Made by a program: the position numbers and the translations under genes. A stretch of DNA of 33,574 bases from an uncultured Clostridia bacterium (GTDB lineage Bacteria; Bacillota; Clostridia; Oscillospirales; CAG-272): the NCBI GenBank assembly GCA_947628165.1, contig CANQYV010000002.1:1-33574 (forward strand), written 5' to 3'. Under the pieces are notes generated by a model that searched no databases, was not told the DNA's origin, and saw only the letters and a list, made by a program, of their open reading frames with translations. Positions 8,101 through 15,193 of this stretch are shown here, one piece after another; position 1 is the stretch's first letter; each line of letters opens with the position of its first letter.

Positions 8101-8358
8101 GTTGCGTGTCGCTCTGTCAACGGGGTAATATTCCTTGATCGCCGCCCTGAGCTCGAGGTTGAGGTCACATGCGATGTATGTTATACCGAAGCCGCCCTCG
8201 CCGAGAACGCGCCCTATCAGATATCTGTTCTGAAGGATAGTCCCCGGCGGCAGATGGTGCGGCGACGGCACATAGTTGCCTGCGGTCAGCCCGCAGGACG
8301 GACATACGTCGTCGTTCCTCAGCAAGCTCATGCAGTATGGGCAATACCGTTTTTCCAT
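5101..8358 (-). CDS. receptor-like Ser/Thr kinase with two discoidin-like domains and a concanavalin-like C-terminus
   Basis: 1085 residues; ribosome site AAAGGAG before the ATG at 8358. A zinc ribbon (C6-x2-C9, C19-x2-C22) leads into a Hanks-type kinase (about 45-315): glycine loop GEGGFG 53-58, Lys75, HRD 189-191 with Asn196, DFG 208-210, and PPEQY in the activation segment. A Thr/Ser-rich then PPKPPKEKK-rich linker (411-460) reaches one membrane span (468-490). Outside lie two tandem homologous F5/8C (discoidin)-like domains (522-698 and 712-888) and a concanavalin-like domain (902-1085). It should phosphorylate cytoplasmic Ser/Thr residues in response to an external, perhaps glycan, ligand. 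It is the last gene of the seven-gene signalling operon. The C-terminal domain seems to begin with the strand that normally ends this fold and stops abruptly at MNTLV, so it may be permuted or truncated. The kinase call is firm; the ligand is unknown. Confidence 0.9.
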   Translation of the reverse strand: MEKRYCPYCMSLLRNDDVCPSCGLTAGNYVPSPHHLPPGTILQNRYLIGRVLGEGGFGITYIACDLNLELRAAIKEYYPVDRATRNNASSNEVTSFVGPTRKSYERGKQRFLNEARALAKMDKQSVVVGVRDFFETNNTAYIVMEYVDGATFKTLVEQHGGRIPPDELFGEIEPVFSAIGEMHKMGLIHRDISPDNLMMENGSVRLLDFGCAKDTTQNEGTLTLTLKHGYAPPEQYTQSEPNAAMDVYSLCATIYYCLTGIIPPYAMERSLDDKLIPPSKLGVDISPAREAALLRGLSLRLDKRFASMKELHAALYPADDGKRGRDRHRFSVGKTVSGGKTVSGAVLKTASEEPKKPQTSEPPKETETPPIPQTENTHDKSEIQTTTDTTDASGIPTTAGSSSSPELQREVKEKKQQPPKPPKEKRQQPPKPPKPPKEKKQEPPKPPKPPKEKKQEPPKDKSKKKPPVAIIICAAVLLLIAVIIIIWLAIPKKHGGSTEESPNGTASSGEDTSEQERVPGNYPYNGDVVPASVKDGGLGAPWPDAQYFSVDNDHVIHDGKGTWGDFPGVNPTAVFDLDWGTYYDCDEKNEYTNTDTIGIPGDGSFETGYVGVQFDEPVDIAFIRYCPRGDVPERMVGGRFEVSNDFETWTEIYTVNDVPKRAQFETFAVKLDGPVNYLRYVGPSECYCNIAEIEIWVLPSSASEPVGDQNKYPYNGKVIPASVKDGGLGAPGPDVTYVSVDEGHIIHDGKGTWTNPTNNAAAAFDLDLGTYYLCDEFLEYPNADTDMIGIPGDGSFGTGYVGVKFDEPVNIAFIRFSHRKGFPERMVGGIFEVSNDFVTWTTVHTIPPGRTNSKFETIPVKLDGPVRYVRYVGPRGNYCNIAEFEIWVSPSSEKDDKAEDLYGSVGVGSWNTANSFDNLQVRSNNGDVLYANDFSDPNSISDFVPKVNCEGSWDTGKAWEDWSIHDGILSNSSSSSSGAMLVLSGFIGSKKWKNYTLDVDFHIDSGAEGCIIYIAFQDDTNYVMYNVGGWSNSVNAFEPTRSNERMTQGQAAASYDSEYWHHITIVFNGSYADAYVDGVLMNTLV
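5695..6795 (-). repeat. tandem duplication coding for two discoidin-like domains
   Basis: Residues 522-698 (6265-6795) and 712-888 (5695-6225) of the kinase align end to end. Each starts YPYNG then ASVKDGGLGAP, passes through HDGKGTW and IGIPGDGSF, and ends YCNIAE then EIWV. Both copies are in frame and intact, so the duplication is fairly recent. Confidence 0.8.
6982..7128 (-). repeat. coding repeat for the PPKPPKEKK linker
   Basis: Repeats of the pattern CCTTCGGGGGCTTCGGAGGC encode Pro/Lys-rich units (residues 411-459) just inside the membrane span. Such strings form extended, positively charged juxtamembrane linkers and are prone to copy-number change. Confidence 0.75.
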
Positions 8359-8451
8359 GCGCTGACTCCTTTGACCGGCTTTTGTTTATTCCTGTGCTGC
8401 AGTACCGGCATCACACTTGTTTTTTTCGGCATAAGCATTTGGCGCCGATCG

Positions 8452-9657
8452 TCAAAATCTGCCGAATATCAGTACGATGAGCACTATCGTCGCTATGATC
8501 CCAAGCGCGATCAGAGCCGGCGTTTTGTACTTTTCCCAGGCCCCTTTACCGGACATGCCTCCGAACGGCGTTTTAGGCGGGATGTGAGCGCCGAAGCCCG
8601 ACTCGGACGCGGCGGACGCTGTTTCCGGTCCCGCAGTTGTCGGCCCGACGGAGGAGGAGTCCGTCGCGTGCGGCGCCGGACGCAGGCACAGCTCGGCGTA
8701 AAATTCGTCGATGTTATGCGTCCGCTCGGTCGGTTGGAGCGCGCTGCCCTTCATTATCGCCTTGTCTATATATTCGGGAATATCGATCCCGAGCGACGAT
8801 ATCGGCACCATCGGGTCCGCCTTGCCGCTCAGTATCGCGTATGACCTCTCGGTCGCCGCCAACGGCACGCGGCCTGTGAGGCAGTAGTACATCGTGGCGC
8901 AGAGGGCGTGAAGATCCGTTGACGCGTTCTGGTCATGGCGCGTATACTGCTCGATCGGCGCGAAGCCGGGCTTTAACGCGACCGTCATGCTGCGTCCGTC
9001 CTCAACGGAGCGCGCGCAGCCGAAATCGAGGAGCTTCAGCTTCCCGTCCGGCATCAGCATGATGTTGTCGGGCGCTATGTCCCTGTGTATGACGCCTGCC
9101 GCATGGATTTTCGAGATGCTCTGCATAAGGGGCATGAACAGCTCGAGCACACGGCCGTAGTTCATGGGGCCCGATTTGCTCACCACGTCCTTGAGCGTTA
9201 TGCCGTCAAGGTATTCCATAACGATATACGCCGTGCCTTTTGCGCGGAAGAAATCCATAACATGAACGATCCCGCTCACGTCGCCAAGCGCCCGCAGCAT
9301 ACTCGCCTCGCTCAGAAAGCTGTCTCTGCCGCGGTCAAACGCGTCGATCTTCTGCGCCGCGGGGCGCACCTCGCCGCCTTCGAGGCGGTTCGGGCTGCAC
9401 ATCGCGGGGAAATACTCCTTGATCGCGACCTTTGCCCCGGAGACGAGCTCGCGGCCGATATAAGTTATACCGAAGCCGCCTTCTCCGAGGGCGCGCCCGA
9501 AGAGGTAGGAGCGTCCGCCGCTCTCGCTTTTAAGCACAGAGCCCGCGGGCATGTGATGGCTCTCGTTTCTGACGGAGGGATTTTTTCCGCAGCGGGGACA
9601 CACCGTATCGGTGCTTCTGAGCTCCTCCATGCAGCAGAGGCAGAATGCTCCTGCCAT
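8452..9657 (-). CDS. zinc-ribbon Ser/Thr protein kinase with C-terminal membrane anchor
   Basis: 401 residues. The ATG sits 1 bp after the stop of the upstream protease gene (TAACATG), with GAGAGGA as ribosome site, so the two are probably translationally coupled. A zinc ribbon (C6-x2-C9, C20-x2-C23) precedes a Hanks-type kinase domain (about 52-325): GEGGFG 58-63, Lys80, HRD 191-193 with Asn198, DFG 211-213, and APIEQY in place of APE. A low-complexity Ser/Thr/Ala/Pro linker (326-372) follows. The protein ends with a single membrane helix (about 379-399) and almost no outside part. It is thus a membrane-tethered cytoplasmic kinase without a sensor of its own, closely related to its neighbour at 5101-8358. 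Likely substrates or partners are the FHA proteins of the same operon (inference). Confidence 0.9.
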   Translation of the reverse strand: MAGAFCLCCMEELRSTDTVCPRCGKNPSVRNESHHMPAGSVLKSESGGRSYLFGRALGEGGFGITYIGRELVSGAKVAIKEYFPAMCSPNRLEGGEVRPAAQKIDAFDRGRDSFLSEASMLRALGDVSGIVHVMDFFRAKGTAYIVMEYLDGITLKDVVSKSGPMNYGRVLELFMPLMQSISKIHAAGVIHRDIAPDNIMLMPDGKLKLLDFGCARSVEDGRSMTVALKPGFAPIEQYTRHDQNASTDLHALCATMYYCLTGRVPLAATERSYAILSGKADPMVPISSLGIDIPEYIDKAIMKGSALQPTERTHNIDEFYAELCLRPAPHATDSSSVGPTTAGPETASAASESGFGAHIPPKTPFGGMSGKGAWEKYKTPALIALGIIATIVLIVLIFGRF

Positions 9658-9658
9658 G

Positions 9659-11008
9659 TTACTGTCCTCTCTTTATGTCGATGACGAAGCTCTCCTTCGG
9701 CGAACCTATGTAGAAGGTGTCGCCGGCGTGGAGCTCGATTGGCTCCTTCGCCGCGAGCTTTCTGCCGGGCGCGATGAATGTGCCGTGGGACGAGCCGAGG
9801 TCCTCAATGTAGAGCTTTCCTTCCTTCACGGACAGCGCGCAGTGCTGACGGCTGATGCCGGGCGTGCCCTCGGGCACGGGCAGGTTGCAGGAATCGCGGT
9901 CGCGTCCTATGACGAGCGGCTGATTCGTGCTGATGTAGACGCGCTTTCCGTTGAGAGCGCCGCTCGTACCCTGAACGCGGAAGCCGGAATCGTCGCCGTT
10001 CATCGGCGCGCGCGGCGGCTCAGAAGGCACGGAAGCCGGCGAGGAAATAGGCGCGTCGGGAACCGGCGCTTTCTTTGACTTTTTGCCCGCGGCAACGATA
10101 ATGATGACGACGACCGCGACGATCACGACGAGCGCCGCTGCCGCTATCAGGATTATGGGAACGATGCTGCCCTCGTTCGGGTCATATGTTGCATATTTGA
10201 TGTTGTTCTTGTCGAGCAGCTCCATGATCTCGGTGGTACTGACCGCGTACTGCGTTGTTTCGGTCTCAACACCGTCGCTGCTGTATGTCGACATGGTGTT
10301 TATGCCTATGACATTACCCTCGGCAGTCACCATAGGTCCGCCGGAGTTGCCGTGCTGGAGCGTGGCGTCAGTCTGGACGCGGCGCACGCCCGTGCCCGCC
10401 TCGGTGACAAGGCGGCTGAGCATTCCGCTCGTGAACGATATATCGGAAAGTCCCCATTTGGAGGTCGGGTCGATTATGTAGCTGTCCGCAAGTCCCGGGA
10501 AGCCGAGCGCGTATACATGCGAACCCACCATATCCTCGTTCGGCTCAAGAAGCATGAGCGGTACGCGCTTGTCTGTCGGCTTGTCGATGCGGAGAAGCGC
10601 GATATCCCTGTGCTCGTCATAGGCGACGACATAGGCGTTTGCGTAGTCCTCGGAGTCGAAGAACACGCGCAGATATACCTTAATGCCGGAGTTTACGACC
10701 GTGCCGTCGTCAAGCTCGACATATATCGGCTCGCCGGAGTCAAATGCGAGAAAGTCCTCGACGACGTGGTGGTTAGTCAGAACATACTGAGGGTCCTCGC
10801 CCGGGGAACCGATGAAAAATCCCGAGCCGAAAGTGGCGGATTTTGCCCATTCGTCACCTGCTCTTGCGCGATTCTCAACTACAACGACGCCGTTTTTCGC
10901 GTCTTTGTACGAATTCACCCCGTTTGCGCTGCCCGAGGAGCATCCGATAAGGAGCATCGGGACGAGGACGAGGGTGCAGAGCAAAAATGCAAACAGTCTT
11001 TTTTTCAT
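9659..11008 (-). CDS. HtrA/trypsin-like lipoprotein protease fused through a membrane span to an FHA domain
   Basis: 449 residues; AGGAAGGAAG ribosome site. The signal peptide has a lipobox-like LLIGC (Cys23). A trypsin/HtrA-type protease domain follows (about 40-270) with the triad His81 (TNHHVV), Asp135 (RDIALL) and Ser222 (GNSGGP), and no PDZ domain. A hydrophobic span (282-307) leads to KKSKK and a Pro-rich linker, then a complete FHA domain (about 355-448) with Gly368-Arg369, Ser386-x2-His389 and SSHGT. Topology is protease outside, FHA reader inside. FHA domains bind phosphothreonine, so kinase activity inside could recruit, cluster or regulate an outside protease, or the reverse. This is an unusual fusion. 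If the lipobox is used, the protein has two membrane attachments. The next gene starts 1 bp downstream. Confidence 0.88.
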   Translation of the reverse strand: MKKRLFAFLLCTLVLVPMLLIGCSSGSANGVNSYKDAKNGVVVVENRARAGDEWAKSATFGSGFFIGSPGEDPQYVLTNHHVVEDFLAFDSGEPIYVELDDGTVVNSGIKVYLRVFFDSEDYANAYVVAYDEHRDIALLRIDKPTDKRVPLMLLEPNEDMVGSHVYALGFPGLADSYIIDPTSKWGLSDISFTSGMLSRLVTEAGTGVRRVQTDATLQHGNSGGPMVTAEGNVIGINTMSTYSSDGVETETTQYAVSTTEIMELLDKNNIKYATYDPNEGSIVPIILIAAAALVVIVAVVVIIIVAAGKKSKKAPVPDAPISSPASVPSEPPRAPMNGDDSGFRVQGTSGALNGKRVYISTNQPLVIGRDRDSCNLPVPEGTPGISRQHCALSVKEGKLYIEDLGSSHGTFIAPGRKLAAKEPIELHAGDTFYIGSPKESFVIDIKRGQ

Positions 11009-11051
11009 GTGATTGCTTCCTTCCTGTCGTAATGTTATGTTAGATTTCGAG

Positions 11052-11762
11052 TTATATTTCGAGCCATGCGGCTGCCGCCGTATTGTTGTCGTTGTCCTCG
11101 GGCACGCGCCGCGAGAGTATCTTTTTCATCGAGGCGATCCATTCGTCCGGAGACCTGGCAAGCCTGAGCTCCGACGCCATCTCCGCCTCTATGACGTATT
11201 CCCAAAAGCCGTCGGAGCAGAGCAGAAAGGCGTGACGACCCGGCGTGAGCGTCTCCGTCCCGGTTTCGATCGAAAGCTCGCTTTCGAGCCCGAGCGCGCG
11301 GAATATTTTGCTCCTGTCCGAGTGAAAGCGTATCTGCTCCTGAGTTATCTCACCGAGGAGGACCGCGACCTGCGAGGCGCTGTGATCGCGCGTCTGCGAG
11401 ACGAGCACGCCGTCGATAAAGTGGTAAAGCCGCGAATCGCCCGCGAAAGCCCACGCTGCCTCGCCGTCCTTCAGCGCTATCGCTACGGCGGTCGATTTCA
11501 TCTTGCACACGGGCGTCTGCATCGAGCATATCTTCTCGTGCGCCTCCATCAGCAGCTTTTCCAGGTGCTCGGGGTCCGCCGTGCCGTTCCATTTATCACA
11601 GACGAGCTCGACCGCGGTGCGTGAAGCGATATCTCCGCCGCCGTGACCGCCGAGACCGTCGCACAGTATCAGAAGAGTTCCGCCGCCGCGCTCCGCGATC
11701 CTGACGGAGTCCTCGTTATACGGCCTTCCGCCTATGTCGGAATAATATGCTGTCTCGATCAA
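11052..11762 (-). CDS. soluble PP2C-family Ser/Thr phosphatase
   Basis: 236 residues. I choose the TTG at 11760-11762 because GGAGG sits 8 nt upstream and the family motif begins at once (IETAYYSDIGGRPYNEDS). The longer frame starting at 11864 would add an Arg-rich tail inside the upstream gene. PP2C metal-binding motifs are present: the acidic NEDS near 16-19, ILCDGLGGHGGG near 32-43, FAGDSRLYHF, LLCSDGFWEY, and the closing NDNNTAAAAWLE. It removes phosphate from Ser/Thr using Mn or Mg ions, and here should reverse the action of the operon's kinases. It lies 19 bp after the membrane PP2C gene and 43 bp before the protease-FHA gene. Confidence 0.9.
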   Translation of the reverse strand: MIETAYYSDIGGRPYNEDSVRIAERGGGTLLILCDGLGGHGGGDIASRTAVELVCDKWNGTADPEHLEKLLMEAHEKICSMQTPVCKMKSTAVAIALKDGEAAWAFAGDSRLYHFIDGVLVSQTRDHSASQVAVLLGEITQEQIRFHSDRSKIFRALGLESELSIETGTETLTPGRHAFLLCSDGFWEYVIEAEMASELRLARSPDEWIASMKKILSRRVPEDNDNNTAAAAWLEI

Positions 11763-11781
11763 AGCCCGATCCTCCAAAAAA

Positions 11782-12969
11782 TCAGTTCTCCGGCGCCGAT
11801 GTGCCGGGGACGTCCGTCTGCGCGGTCTTTGCCGGTACATCTGCCTGCGGCGCCGCGTGAGCATTTGTCACGGGAGCCTCCTCCGCCGAACATTCAAGTA
11901 TCACGCCGGTATAGTTATCCTGATTGGGATAATTTTTCCCCGATATGATGGCGCGGATAAGCTCGGCTGCCTCTGCCGCCGGGTGCGCGAGCGCGCCCGT
12001 GAGCTCCGACTCGCTGACCGCGTTGTATATGCCGTCGCTCATCAGCATGAGCTTGTCGCCCGGACGCACCACTATAGGAGACGCGGGCATGTCGATATAC
12101 CTCAGCTTTCCCATGCCGACAAAGCTCGTAAGGCCCGAGCCTTTTCTGTCCGTATAGACGCTCTGCAGCGTCTGCTCGCCGTTGACGGCGCCCAGCGCGA
12201 GCTCGTTTTTATAAATATGCTCACGGTTCAGCTGGAGAAGCTCGCCGTCACGGAAGAGGCATATGCGGCTGTCTCCGACGGACACGAAGGAGAAGCCGTT
12301 TCCGAGCAGATACCCCATTATGAGCGTAGACCCGCAGCGTTTGTAGCCGCTCGGACCCAAAAGCGCATCAACCGATGCCATCGCGCGCGACGTTAAGGCG
12401 AGCAGCGTCTGCTCGTGCGTTGTCGGGCTCCCGAGCTCCATGAAGCCGTCGAGCACCGCCTCGACTATCGCCCGGCTCACCTTGTCGCCGTTTGAGAGAC
12501 CGCCCATGCCGTCTGCGACGACGGCAAGAATGCCTCTGTCATGCATCATGGACGTGTCCGACACCGCAAAGCAGTCCTGCTGATACTCACGCGCTCCCTG
12601 CTCGTGGAGCTTGCCGACGGAGACGCTCCTGACGTTTCCCGCCCGGGCGGAAGATGAAGCCGACACAGCAGCGGCGCGCCTGTTGGCGCGGATCAGACAT
12701 ACCGTCAGCACCACGGCCAAAAGGAGCAGCGCCGCCGTGACGGCAATCGCCGTCACCGTGACGGCGGGAGGCGGAGATTCCAAAAAGCTCTTTACCGCCT
12801 CGCCCGTCTCTGCCGCGCTGTCGGCGGCCTTCGTAACGGCTTCCGTAACAGCCTCCGTGACGGCTTCCGTGACGGCCTCCGTTGCCTTTGCCGCCGTCTC
12901 GAAAATTGTATTTGCCGCGGTCGTCTCCTCAGCCGTGCCGGTCGTGAGGAGCAAGTTGAAAAGCCTCAT
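11782..12969 (-). CDS. membrane-anchored PP2C-family phosphatase with AVTE-repeat ectodomain
   Basis: 395 residues from the ATG at 12969, which has GGAG 7 nt upstream and lies 4 bp after the previous stop. A GTG at 13005 would add 12 residues but has no ribosome site. The N-terminus carries ATEAVTEAVTEAVTEAVTKA (about 29-48) and then one membrane span (about 70-93) followed by RANRR. The positive-inside rule therefore puts the repeats outside and the phosphatase inside. PP2C motifs: YQQDCF (129-134), VVADGMGGLSNGD, SVGDSRICLF, LMLMSDGIYN, NQDNYTG. It should dephosphorylate Ser/Thr targets at the membrane. The short outside AVTE string resembles the long AVTD stalk of the kinase at 15190-17454. 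The C-terminus is an Ala/Pro/Thr-rich tail. Confidence 0.88.
   Translation of the reverse strand: MRLFNLLLTTGTAEETTAANTIFETAAKATEAVTEAVTEAVTEAVTKAADSAAETGEAVKSFLESPPPAVTVTAIAVTAALLLLAVVLTVCLIRANRRAAAVSASSSARAGNVRSVSVGKLHEQGAREYQQDCFAVSDTSMMHDRGILAVVADGMGGLSNGDKVSRAIVEAVLDGFMELGSPTTHEQTLLALTSRAMASVDALLGPSGYKRCGSTLIMGYLLGNGFSFVSVGDSRICLFRDGELLQLNREHIYKNELALGAVNGEQTLQSVYTDRKGSGLTSFVGMGKLRYIDMPASPIVVRPGDKLMLMSDGIYNAVSESELTGALAHPAAEAAELIRAIISGKNYPNQDNYTGVILECSAEEAPVTNAHAAPQADVPAKTAQTDVPGTSAPEN
12826..12888 (-). repeat. 12-bp coding repeat for AVTE units
   Basis: About four to five copies of a 12-bp unit (GAAGCCGTCACG and variants) encode the outside part of the membrane PP2C. The unit differs from that of the kinase stalk at 16165-16404 mainly by Glu in place of Asp. 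Confidence 0.75.
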
Positions 12970-12973
12970 CGGG

Positions 12974-13609
12974 TCACTCCGCGTCGCTCCAGCTGAATTC
13001 TTCACCGCAGAGGGCGATGAATATGAGCTGTGTGTTGCCTATCGTTATGCGGTCGTGAGAATGGAGCTCCGTGCTGCCGCCCATTACGGGGACATCGTTG
13101 ACCATGAGCACGTTTTTGCCCTGCTCGTGGGCGATATAGAAGCGCTTGAGCTTCGCGACATATGCGACCGCCGAGTCCTTTTCGGCAGAGATCGCCATGT
13201 CGCCGTTTATCACGATGTCGCCGTATTCGCGCCCGATGTAATTGTACCCCGTGTGGAGGCGATAGTCGGTGCCGCGGCAAGGACCTGCGAGCGCAACGAG
13301 CCAGCCTACGACGGGAGAGGGCACACCCGTCGGCGTCGAATCGTCAACGAACACCGTCTGGCTCATCTTCGCGCCGGAGGCCGGGCCGTCCATCATGTCC
13401 GGCGGCATCGTGAGGCCGCCCTGGAAGCCTGCGTCCATCACCGGCGCGCCGTTGTTTCCCGTCGGCGGCACCGTGGCTCCGCCGTAGGGGTCCATGGTGG
13501 GCTGAAAGCTCCCCGTGCCGCCGGCGCAGTAAGGACAGCTCTGGTACTTGTTTGCGTCGTAGAAATGGTGATTGGGACAACTGATGATTTTCTGCTTTAC
13601 TTCTGCCAT
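12974..13609 (-). CDS. zinc-ribbon FHA-domain protein
   Basis: 211 residues from the ATG at 13609, which follows CGGAGGATTTTTCTC. A longer frame to 13675 would add an Arg-rich non-family tail, so I reject it. N-terminal metal-binding-like residues Cys11, His14, Cys25, Cys28 (CPNHHF and SCPYC) form a ribbon. A Gly/Pro/Met-rich linker contains SQTVFVDD (83-90). An FHA-like domain follows (about 104-200): YIGREYGDIVI with Gly126-Arg127, and VNDVPV near the end. The usual Ser-x2-His is replaced (SAEK at 141-144), so phosphopeptide binding may be weak or altered. Thr85 beside acidic residues could be a phospho-acceptor, as in mycobacterial FHA regulators (inference). It probably acts as a soluble adaptor of the kinase/phosphatase system. 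Confidence 0.82.
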   Translation of the reverse strand: MAEVKQKIISCPNHHFYDANKYQSCPYCAGGTGSFQPTMDPYGGATVPPTGNNGAPVMDAGFQGGLTMPPDMMDGPASGAKMSQTVFVDDSTPTGVPSPVVGWLVALAGPCRGTDYRLHTGYNYIGREYGDIVINGDMAISAEKDSAVAYVAKLKRFYIAHEQGKNVLMVNDVPVMGGSTELHSHDRITIGNTQLIFIALCGEEFSWSDAE

Positions 13610-13707
13610 GAGAAAAATCCTCCGAAGGTTATTTTTTTCGGGTCGGAGCCGGTTGCGTGACCGTCTCCGACTCATTTAATAAAAACGGCATCGCCGCATT
13701 TATATCG

Positions 13708-14400
13708 TTACATGATGACGAGCTCGAACTGCACGTCGTTTCCGCCGAGGAAGAAGCGCGTACCGACCTGCACGGTGAACGGGTACTGCACGGGCAGCTT
13801 CCGTCCGTCCGAAAGAAATGTACCGTATTTGGAGCCGAGGTCCGTTATGACAGGCGAACCGTTTCCGAATTTCACCGAGCAGTGGCGCGAGCTGACGCCG
13901 GGCGTCGTCTCGGGAAGGCGTATCGAGCAGCTCATGTCGCGCCCGATCGTCACGCCCGCCGCGCCGACGGGATATGTGTGCCCCTGAAGCGGCCCCGCAA
14001 GGCACTTCACGCCGAGCGTTCCGCCGGACGGCGCGCCGCGGTATCCCGGGGCGGTCGTGTACTGTATGCCGCCGCCGTAAGCGTTAGGACCGGGAAAGCT
14101 GTTCTCGGCGAGCCATACGATCAAAAGAATGAAGCCGACGAGCGGGACAAACGCAAAGAAAAGGTATGCTCCCGATCTGTTCGTGTCGTGGAGCCTCCTC
14201 ACCGTGACGGCAAGGTTCGGTATAAAGACCGCGAGCGAATAGATCGGCGCGGTGAATACCGCTATCGGGAAGAGCAGGAATATGCCTATCCAAACGAGTG
14301 TGTTGAAGAGGTAGAAGTACCAAAACTCGCTGCGGCTCGCGCGCCCGGAGAAATTGGCATAATTCCGAAATACATGGCTCACGGCGCCCCAAAGATTCAT
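13708..14400 (-). CDS. DUF805 membrane protein with C-terminal FHA domain
   Basis: 230 residues; start chosen at the ATG at 14400 because AGGAG lies 9 nt upstream and the DUF805 pattern begins there (MNLWGAVSHVFRNYANFSGR). Residues 1-100 hold three or four membrane helices with the family signature RRLHDTNRSG (68-77). A Gly/Tyr/Pro linker (101-128) leads to a canonical FHA domain (131-230): Gly153-Arg154, Ser170-x2-His173, SKYGTF. It should sit in the cytoplasmic membrane and bind phosphothreonine proteins on the inner face, acting as a membrane dock. It is the first gene of the seven-gene operon, 98 bp ahead of the zinc-ribbon FHA gene. Confidence 0.88.
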   Translation of the reverse strand: MNLWGAVSHVFRNYANFSGRASRSEFWYFYLFNTLVWIGIFLLFPIAVFTAPIYSLAVFIPNLAVTVRRLHDTNRSGAYLFFAFVPLVGFILLIVWLAENSFPGPNAYGGGIQYTTAPGYRGAPSGGTLGVKCLAGPLQGHTYPVGAAGVTIGRDMSCSIRLPETTPGVSSRHCSVKFGNGSPVITDLGSKYGTFLSDGRKLPVQYPFTVQVGTRFFLGGNDVQFELVIM

Positions 14401-14485
14401 ATGCTTACGCTCCTTTTCCGTACCGTCGCCCGCGTCGAAAGCAGCAGGGCGTAATCGGGAGATCGATATTTGTACAGTTAAGATC

Positions 14486-14491
14486 ATTATA
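14486..14491 (-). promoter_or_regulatory. -10 box of the signalling operon
   Basis: TATAAT on the minus strand within TTGATATAATG, 86 bp upstream of the DUF805-FHA start. No good -35 hexamer lies 16-18 bp upstream, so the promoter may need an activator. Confidence 0.5.
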
Positions 14492-14510
14492 TCAACTGCC
14501 GCTGTTCATT

Positions 14511-14590
14511 TGGTATGCACATTGCGTACTTTTTGTCGCATTTTCGCAAAAATGCTTCTTTTTCCTGAAAAGTCTGCAAGCTGCATACCA
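14511..14590. promoter_or_regulatory. widely spaced 9-bp inverted repeat in the divergent promoter region
   Basis: TGGTATGCA (14511-14519) and TGCATACCA (14582-14590) are perfect inverted copies about 71 bp apart, lying between the two divergent signalling transcripts. A small hairpin (GCATTTTCGCAAAAATGC, about 14538-14555) lies between them. They are candidate operator sites for the HTH protein encoded at 14768. Confidence 0.45.
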
Positions 14591-14608
14591 CCGCCGAGGT
14601 GCGATTAG

Positions 14609-14696
14609 GTATAATACAGGTATAATACACATAATAAATCGTAAAGTTGCTTTTCAGCCGCTGCCTTAATTCGGCAGTTTACATCTTTACGAATTT
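14609..14696 (+). promoter_or_regulatory. tandem -10-like boxes and structured leader for the HTH/kinase pair
   Basis: GGTATAATAC occurs twice in tandem (about 14608-14628). A hairpin follows with arms AAATCGTAAAG (14636-14646) and CTTTACGAATTT (14685-14696), with a second stem CTGCC/GGCAG inside. The downstream AT-rich stretch to 14755 contains further -10-like TATGAT strings, so the start site is uncertain. Confidence 0.45.
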
Positions 14697-14767
14697 GTGA
14701 TATATTCATATGTAGTATATTTTATATATGATATGATCCGCCCCGATACCGATATTAGGAGGATAAA

Positions 14768-15193
14768 ATGACGCGTTCGGATACCCAGAAGATTCTTCAC
14801 ATAATAGAAGAGATGCCCACTGTGGAAAACGCAATAAAAGAGCTTTCGTCTTACGATAAGGCAAAGACTTTCCCTGTGGCACTGTTCGACTTTTTGCAGG
14901 AGCGCGGCATGACGATACCGGATCTTTGCGAAGCGTCGCTTTTGTCGCGCTCGTTTACATATCAGCTCTGCGAGGGCACCCGTGCGCCGGGGCGCGATAT
15001 CGTGCTGAGGCTTTCGATTGTTCTCGGTCTTACATACGATGAGGCGCAGTATCTGCTCCGTTCGGCGCAGAGGGGCGCGCTCTATCCGAAGGTGCGGCGT
15101 GACGCCGTCATAATCTACGCGCTCTCAAAGCACATGAGCCTGAGCGAAACGAATGAGGCGCTCCTGTCGCTCGGAGAGGAGTCTTTGCTGTGA
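14768..15193 (+). CDS. small helix-turn-helix (XRE-like) protein coupled to LRR kinase
   Basis: 141 residues from an ATG preceded by AGGAGGATAAA. Residues about 48-100 look like an XRE-type fold: MTIPDLCEASLLSRSFTYQL, then LRLSIVLGLTYDEAQYLL. A short helical tail follows (VIIYALSKHMSLSETNEALL). The stop overlaps the GTG start of the next gene (GTGA), so the two are made together. In this family such proteins may bind DNA or serve as kinase-linked adaptors. I infer that it controls the divergent signalling promoters or is a substrate of the kinase. DNA binding is not proven by the sequence. Confidence 0.75.
   Translation: MTRSDTQKILHIIEEMPTVENAIKELSSYDKAKTFPVALFDFLQERGMTIPDLCEASLLSRSFTYQLCEGTRAPGRDIVLRLSIVLGLTYDEAQYLLRSAQRGALYPKVRRDAVIIYALSKHMSLSETNEALLSLGEESLL

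Noticed and set aside
11763-11864. Extended N-terminus of the soluble PP2C
   Set aside because: It would be an Arg-rich tail inside the upstream gene; the TTG at 11762 has a good GGAGG and starts at the family motif.
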